Assembly (NCBI RefSeq): GCF_030052815.1
Contig: NC_079496.1
Span: 65,957,652 to 66,021,651, forward strand
Direction: 5' to 3'
From: Hevea brasiliensis
Lineage: Eukaryota > Streptophyta > Magnoliopsida > Malpighiales > Euphorbiaceae
DNA length: 64,000 nucleotides
Below are positions 57,098-64,000 of the stretch, in pieces (position 1 is the stretch's first letter; each line of letters opens with the position of its first letter). The notes beneath the pieces were generated by a model. The model was not told the origin of the DNA and ran no database searches. It was given only the letters and a program-made list of their open reading frames with translations. A program made the position numbers and the translations under genes.

Positions 57098-60000
57098 CAA
57101 AATGACCTTCATTTTATTTAATGAGCTAAAATTGTTTGTATCGATTTACATAATTTTTTTTGTATTTTCTTGGCCTTCTATTATCATCTAAACCTCACTA
57201 ATCCTTCACTTGAGTACCAGTAATTATTTCACAGGGTTTCCCACAGGTCTAGGATCGCTTGGCTACTACTAACTTCTTCAAGGTGTAAGGGAAATTTTTG
57301 GTGAAGGGAATTATAGGTTTTAATGCTTAATTGCAAGGGTGATCAAGGTTTACAACTTGAAAATGGTGGAAGGTTTGCCAAAGAGTGCTTCCGCTGACTT
57401 GAATGGAGAGCAGAAGATGAACAAAATTCATTTTATTTGTTTTCTTTTTATTTCTTTATAATTGGTTGTCTCATTTTAATTGGGTGGAGATTTTTAATTA
57501 CGTCATCCTTACATATTGCTTGTGTCATAATTAGCTTTTTAAATTCATTTTATTTTGTTTTTCTTTCTTCTCTCTGTTACTAATTTTTAAATAAATTTTC
57601 ATTAAAATTTATTCATATTTTATGTCATAAACCTCACTTGCTTAAATGGACAAGTTGGTCAAAAATCATCTCTAAATGTGAAATGGCCAAAATGCCCTCC
57701 GTTTTATTTAATGAGCTAAAATTGTTTGTATCGATTTACATAATTTTTCTTGTATTTTCTTGGCATTCTATTATCATCTAAACCTCAATAATACTTCACT
57801 TGAGTTCCAGTAATTATTTCACAGGGTTTCCCACATGTCTAGGATCGCTTGGCTGCTACTAGCTTCTTCAAGGTGTAGGAGACATTTTCGGTGAAGGGAA
57901 TTATAGGTTTTAATGCTTAATTGGAAGGGTGATCAAGGTTTACGACTTGAAAATGGTGGAAGGTTTGCCAAAGAGTGGTTCCGCTAACTTGAATAGAGAG
58001 AAGAAGATGAACAAAATTTATTTTATTTGTTTTCTTTTTATTTCCTTATAAGTGGTTGTCTCATTTTATTTGGGTGGAGATTTTTAATTACATCATCCTT
58101 ACATATTGCTTGTGTCATAACTAGCTTTTTAATTTCATTTTTTTTTTCTTTCTTCTCTCTCTTACTCATATTCAAAAAAACTTTCATTAATATTTGTTCA
58201 TATTTTATGTCATAAACCTCACTTACTTAAATGGACAAGTTGGTCAAAAATCATCTCTCAAGGTGAAATGGGCAAAACACCCTTCATTTTATTTAATGAG
58301 CTAAAATTGTTTGTATCGATTTACATAATTTTTCTTGTATTTTCTTGGCATTCTATTATCATCTAAACCTCAATAATCCTTCACTTGAGTCCCAGTAATT
58401 ATCTAACAGGGTTTCCCACAGGTCTAGGATCACTTGGCTGCTACTAGCTTCTTCAAGGTGTAGGGGAAATTTTTGGTGAAGGGAATTATAGGTTTTAACG
58501 CTTAATTGGAAGGGTGATCAACATTGACAACTTGAAAATAGTGGAAGGTTTGCCAAAGAGGGTTTCCGCTAACTTGTATGGAGAGAAGAAGATGAACAAA
58601 ATTTATTTTATTAGTTTTCCTTTTATTTCTTTATAAGTGCTTGTCTCATTTTAATTGGGTGGAGATTTTTAATTACATCATCCTTACATATTGCTTGTGT
58701 CATAATTAGCTTTTTAATTTCATTTTATTTTATTTTTCTTTCTTCTCTCTTTTACTCATTTTTAAATAAATTTTCATTAATATTTATTCATATTTTATGT
58801 CATAAACCTCACTTACTTAAATGGACAAGTTGGTCAAAAATCATCTCTGAAGGTGAAATGGCCAAAATGCCCTTCGTTTTTTTTTTATGAGCTAAAATTG
58901 TTTGTATTGATTTACATAATTTTTCTTGTATTTTCTTGGGATTTTATTATCATCTAAACCTCAATAATACTTCACTTGAGTTCCAGTAATTATTTCACAG
59001 GGTTTCCCACATGTCTAGGATCGCTTGGCTGCTACTAGCTTCTTCAAGGTGTAGGAGAAATTTTCGGTGAAAAGAATTATAGGTTTTAATGCTTAATTGG
59101 AAGGGTGATCAAGGTTTACAACTTGAAAATGGTGGAAGGTTTGCCAAAGAGTTGTTCCGCTAACTTGAATGGAGAGAAGAAGATGAACAAAATTTATTTT
59201 ATTTGTTTTCTTTTTATTTCTTTATAAGTGGTTATCTCATTTTAATTGGGTGGAGATTTTTAATTACATCATCCTTACATATTGCTTGTGTCATAATTAG
59301 CTTTTTAATTTCATTTTGTTTTTTTTTCTTTCTTCTCTCTTTTACTCATTTTTAAAAAAAATTTCATTAGTATTTATTCATATTTTATGTCATAAACCTC
59401 ACTTACTTAAATGGACAAGTTGGTCAAAAATTATCTCTGAAGGTGAAATGGCCAAAATGACCTTCATTTTTTTTAATGAGCTAAAATTGTTTGTATCGAT
59501 TTACATAATTTTTCTTGTATTTTATTGGCATTCAATTATCATCTAAACCTCAATAATCCTTCACTTGAGTCCCAGTAATTATTTCACAAAGTTTCCCATA
59601 GGTCTAGGATCGCTTGGCTGCAACTAGCTTCTTCAAGGTATAGAGGAAACTTTTGTTGAAGGGAATTATAGATTTTAATGCTTTATTGGAAGGGTGATCA
59701 AGGTTTACGACTTGAAAATGGTCGAATGTTTGCCAAAGAGTTGTTCCGCTAACTTGAATGGAGAGAAGAAGATGAACAAAATTTATTTTATTTGTTTTCT
59801 TTTTATTTCTTTATAAGTGGTTGTCTCATTTTATTTGGGTGGAGACTTTTAATTACATCATCCTTACATATTGCTTGTGTCATAACTAGCTTTTTAATTT
59901 CATTTTATTTTTTTTTTCTTTCTTCTCTCTCTTACTCATTTTTAAAAAAACTTTCATTAATATTTGTTCATATTTTATGTCATAAACCTCAATTACTTAA

Positions 60001-62543
60001 ATGGACAAGTTGGTCAAAAATCATCTCTCAAGGTGAAATGGGCAAAATATTCTTCGTTTTATTTAATGAGCAAAAATTGTTTGTATCGATTTACATAATT
60101 TTTCTTGTATTTTCTTGGCATTCTATTATTATCTAAACCTCAATAATCCTTCACTTGAGTCCCAGTAATTATCTAACAGGGTTTCCCACAGGTCTAGGAT
60201 CGCTTGGCTGCTACTAGCTTCTTCAAGGTGTAGGGGAAATTTTTGGTGAAGTGAATTATAGGTTTTAACGCTTAATTGGAAGGGTGATCAACGTTTACAA
60301 CTTGAAAATGGTGGAAGGTTTGCCAAAGAGGGGTTCTGCTAACTTGTATAGAGAGAAGAAAATGAACAAAATTTATTTTATTAGTTTTCCTTTTATTTCT
60401 TTATAAGTGCTTGTCTCATTTTAATTGGGTGGAGATTTTTAATTACATCATCCTTACATATTGCTTGTGTCATAATTAGCTTTTTAATTTCATTTTATTT
60501 TGTTTTTCTTTCTTCTCTCTTTTACTCATTTTTAAATAAATTTTCATTAATATTTATTCATATTTTATGTCATAAACCTCACTTACTTAAATGGACAAGT
60601 TGGTCAAAAATCATCTCTGAAGGTGAAATGGCCAAAATGCTCTTCGTTTTTTTTATGAGCTAAAATTGTTTGTATTGATTTACATAATTTTTCTTGTATT
60701 TTCTTGGGATTTTATTATCATCTAAACCTCAATAATACTTCACTTGAGTTCCAGTAATTATTTCACAGGGTTTCCCACATGTCTAGGATCGCTTGGCTGC
60801 TACTAGCTTCTTCAAGGTGTAGGGGAAATTTTTGGTGAAGGGAGTTATAGGTTTTAACGCTTAATTGGAAGGGTGATCAACGTTTACAACTTGAAAATGG
60901 TGGAAGGTTTGCCAAAGAGGGGTTCCGCTAACTTGTATGGAGAGAAGAAGATGAACAAAATTTATTTTATTAGTTTTCCTTTTATTTCTTTATAAGTGCT
61001 TGTCTCATTTTAATTGGGTGGAGATTTTTAATTACATCATCCTTACATATTGCTTGTGTCATAATTAGCTTTTTAATTTCATTTTATTTTGTTTTTCTTT
61101 CTTCTCTCTTTTACTTATTTTTAAATAAATTTTCATTAATATTTATTCATATTTTATGTCATAAACCTCACTTACTTAAATGGACAAGTTGGTCAAAAAT
61201 CATCTCTGAAGGTGAAATGGCCAAAATGCCCTTCGTTTTTTTTATGAGCTAAAATTGTTTGTATTGATTTACATAATTTTTCTTGTATTTTCTTGGGATT
61301 TTATTATCATCTAAACCTCAATAATACTTCACTTGAGTTCCAGTAATTATTTCACAGGGTTTCCCACATGTCTAGGATCGCTTGGCTGCTACTAGCTTCT
61401 TCAAGGTGTAGGAGAAATTTTCGGTGAAAAGAATTATAGGTTTTAATGCTTAATTGGAAGGGTGATCAAGGTTTACAACTTGAAAATTGTGGAAGCTTTG
61501 CCAAAGAGTGGTTCCGCTAACTTGAATGGAGAGAAGAAGATGAACAAAATTTATTTTATTTGTTTTCTTTTAATTTCTTTATAAGTGGTTGTCTCATTTT
61601 AATTGGGTGGGAGATTTTAAATTACATCATCCTTACATATTGCTTGTGTCATAATTAGCTTTTTAATTTCATTTTGTTTTTTTTTCTTTCTTCTCTCTTT
61701 TACTCATTTTTAAAAAAAAATTCATTAGTATTTATTCATATTTTATGTCATAAACCTCACTTACTTAAATGGACAAGTTGGTCAAAAATTATCTCTGAAG
61801 GTGAAATGGCCAAACTGACATTCGTTTTTTTTAATGAGCTAAAATTGTTTGTATCGATTTACATAATTTTTCTTGTATTTTATTGGCATTCAATTATCAT
61901 CTAAACCTCAATAATCCTTCACTTGAGTCCCAGTAATTATTTCACAAAGTTTCCCATAGGTCTAGGATCGCTTGGCTGCAACTAGCTTCTTCAAGGTGTA
62001 AAGGAAACTTTTGTTGAAGGGAATTATAGGTTTTAATGCTTAATTGGAAGGGTGATCAAGGTTTACGACTTGAAAATGGTCGAAGGTTTGCCAAAGAGTG
62101 GTTCCGCTAACTTGAATGGAGAGAAGAAAATGAACAAAATTTATTTTATTTGTTTTCTTTTTATTTCTTTATAAGTGGTTGTCTCATTTTATTTGGGTGG
62201 AGACTTTTAATTACATCATCCTTACATATTGCTTGTGTCATAACTAGCTTTTTAATTTCATTTTATTTTTTTTTCTTTCTTCTCTCTCTTACTCATTTTT
62301 AAAAAAACTTTCATTAATATTTGTTCATATTTTATGTCATAAACCTCACTTACTTAAATGGACAACTTGGTCAAAAATCATCTCTCAAGGTGAAATGGGC
62401 AAAATACCCTTCGTTTTATTTTATGAGCTAAAATTGTTTGTATCGATTTACATAATTTTTCTTGTATTTTCTTGGCATTCTATTATCATCTAAACCTCAA
62501 TAATCCTTCACTTGAGTCCCAGTAATTATCTAACAGGGTTTCA
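57098..62543 (+). repeat. Satellite array right edge, P Q R P Q Q R P pattern
   Basis: The tail of the broken monomer is followed by monomers starting at 57277, 57867, 58452, 59043, 59632, 60222, 60811, 61400 and 61990. The last is cut at about 62543. The first carries the same private variants as the monomer right of block 1. The rest are three types: P (TTTATTTGGGTGGAG, CATAACTAGC), Q (CTAACTTGTATGG or TATAG, AGTTTTCCTTTTATTTC) and R (GTAGGAGAAATTTTCGG, ATTAGTATTTATTC). The two adjacent Q monomers at 60222 and 60811 look like a local duplication. No gene is seen. Confidence 0.9.
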
Positions 62544-64000
62544 CTTCCAAAGCTTAATTTCTCCCTTGTTACACCACTAAACCCTAACTTCTTTCATTAA
62601 AACTTGACCATATCTCTTGGGGAAGCTTTTGGCAGCCAAGAAGAGGAAAGAAAGTGAAGTTTTGAGTTGGGAAAATTCTGCCCCATTCAAGGTTAGTGCA
62701 TATTTGTATATAAACCTCTTTTAATCCATGAAGGTGACTTGAAATAAGTGAGATTTTGTAACTTAAATGAATAGAATTTGAGTATATGCACCCCATGGAT
62801 TTTGGCTGCCCTAGGGAAGGAATAGAAATGGGTGTTTTTTATTGACTTGGAATGAACTACAAATCAAGTTTAAAGTATATAAACATAAGGATATTAATTT
62901 AGTTAGTTAACTAGGGTAGTTTGTACAAAACTATGAATTTGAGCTAGCGTTTAGGAGAGAAAACTTGACTTGGCTTATGTAATCATTAAAGAACACTCTA
63001 ATGGTCAATTAGTGACCATTTTAGGTAAGTTGACCATAATTTGGACTGAAATAATGCATGGCAAAGTGAATGTGTAGGCTGCCTAAAGACAGCAGCAAGG
63101 TGACTGAAATTTCAGTCCACTTGCACAGCCATATCTTTGGCTGTGTTGGTCCAATTGGTGTTTGGCCAATTGGACATGAAACTAGGCTTATAATGGCACA
63201 TTTTTGCTGAAGAAACCATGCCCAAAAGACCAAAGCAAGAGGACCAAAACTTGGCCCCAATCCGGATACCCTGCAACAGCACCTGTAGAAATGACCAAAT
63301 GAACAGTAACTGTTCATTTGGCCATAACTCACTGTAGATATGGTCAATTGACCTGAAATTTTTACAGCAACAAGCTAAGACATCGACAAACAACTTTCAT
63401 GAAGGAATCTACCTCAAATTATGGCCAGAACCCATCCAACGAAGTGATTCAAGTTACTGTTCATGTTACTATAGATATGGTCAATTCTGCAGATTGACAA
63501 TCCGGCCAGCTGTGGTTTTTGGACCATATCTAGAGCTACAAAACTCCAAATGGAGTGATTCAAAAAAGGAAATTCAACTAGACAAAATAAGGAACAACTT
63601 TCATGTTTTCCATTTCTTCAAATTCCCATTGTAACAGTGTCTAATGGAACAGTAAAGTTGAGCTACAAAAATTGAAAATTCTGCTTCCCTTGGTTTAAAC
63701 TTTGAAATGGTATAAATGCTTAATGCCAACAAGTTTTGAATGCCAAATGTGGTATATTGGGAGTGCCAAAGTCAATGTACATATTTTCTATCCAAAAGTC
63801 AACATTTTTGTTGACCAATGAGGTGAATAGTGACACCAAAAACTTGAAATTCACAAATTGAAGAATTTAAAGGTTTCAAATGCCCTAGTATACCTAACAA
63901 GATTGGTTTGGATAGTTTGGCATGCCAATAGGGTTCAGTTAGCAGTACTGCACATGGCAATATGCCATTCTGTGATTTCATGGCTATTAGCCATTCTGAC
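62544..64000. other. Non-satellite flank, no gene recognised
   Basis: The satellite ends inside a monomer after CTAACAGGGTTTCAC, and unrelated, less AT-rich sequence begins. There is no convincing exon structure. The open frames are short, overlap one another on the - strand and do not resemble a known family. Short motifs recur: TAGATATGGTCAATT at 63335-63349 and 63472-63486, its partial inverted form GACCATATCTA at 63522-63532, and TGTTCAT several times. A 13-bp perfect inverted repeat lies at 63295-63321. Its look is that of an LTR or untranslated region of a larger plant retrotransposon, but I see no LTR ends or primer site, so this is a guess. Confidence 0.5.
63295..63321. repeat. Perfect 13-bp inverted repeat with 1-base centre
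   Basis: CCAAATGAACAGT and ACTGTTCATTTGG are separated by a single A. The repeat could form a small cruciform or RNA hairpin. It has no recognised role, and downstream there is no T-run that would suggest a terminator. Confidence 0.85.

Noticed and set aside
1..62543. CRISPR array
   Set aside because: The repeat unit is about 589 bp with no short repeat-spacer pattern. The sequence is clearly plant satellite.
1..62543. Centromeric satellite
   Set aside because: Size, HOR structure and AT-richness would fit, but so would subtelomeric or interstitial heterochromatin. No centromere-specific retrotransposon or other marker is visible.
63021..63393. Overlapping - strand frames of 93 and 108 residues in the right flank
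   Set aside because: Two frames over the same bases, no recognisable domain, no neighbouring exon pattern, and low-complexity composition.
1..64000. rRNA, tRNA or telomere repeats
   Set aside because: I saw no tRNA cloverleaf, rDNA or TTTAGGG runs. The only tRNA-related sequence is the 12-base primer site in the TRIM interiors.

Overview
This window is non-genic plant nuclear DNA, and I found no supportable protein-coding or RNA gene in it. About 58.8 kb is one head-to-tail satellite array with a monomer of about 589-590 bp. I count 100 monomers, all in the same orientation, the last one cut short. The array is strongly AT-rich. It is interrupted twice by blocks of a miniature LTR retrotransposon (TRIM type) and stops abruptly near 62543. 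The last 1.46 kb is a different, non-satellite sequence. The TRIM LTRs, their primer-binding sites matching plant initiator tRNA-Met, and the satellite style point to a flowering plant, probably a eudicot. I cannot name the species.

Layout. Monomers are phased here, arbitrarily, at the TTCAAGGTGTAGGGG motif. Monomers 1-50 (1-29390) use six recognisable types, called G, T, C, M, N and V from diagnostic variants. They form a higher-order repeat (HOR) of 15 monomers in the order GTCGM-GTCGNV-GNNV. It is complete at 1-8812 and again at 20563-29390. Between these lie an 8-monomer derivative (8813-13510) and a 12-monomer derivative (13511-20562), whose order and hybrid monomers look like products of unequal crossover. 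From 29391 onward the monomers belong to other, more diverged types. This part contains a 10-monomer HOR in two nearly identical copies (37442-43340 and 43341-49236). The right edge (57867-62543) has three types in the order P Q R P Q Q R P.

TRIM blocks. Block 1 (32160-33716) and block 2 (54952-57092) sit at the same position in the monomer. Each consists of several about 151-bp LTRs alternating with about 90-bp internal segments that carry a primer-binding site and a polypurine tract. In each block the left half reads on + and the right half on -, so the outer ends are inverted. Block 2 is flanked by a perfect 5-bp target duplication (ATGGC). Block 1 has the same right copy and a one-base-different left copy. 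Shared flanking variants show that the two loci are copies of one insertion spread by duplication of the satellite, about 22.8 kb apart. Each block also contains a second LTR family (LTR B), making the elements chimeric.

Function. Nothing here works as a set of genes. The plausible biology is structural: HOR evolution by unequal exchange, TRIM amplification inside a satellite, and possible hairpin RNA from the inverted LTR arrays. Small indels cluster at one short CAG/CTG-rich stretch of the monomer and in parts of the TRIM blocks. This looks more like consensus error in methylated repeats than real variation.
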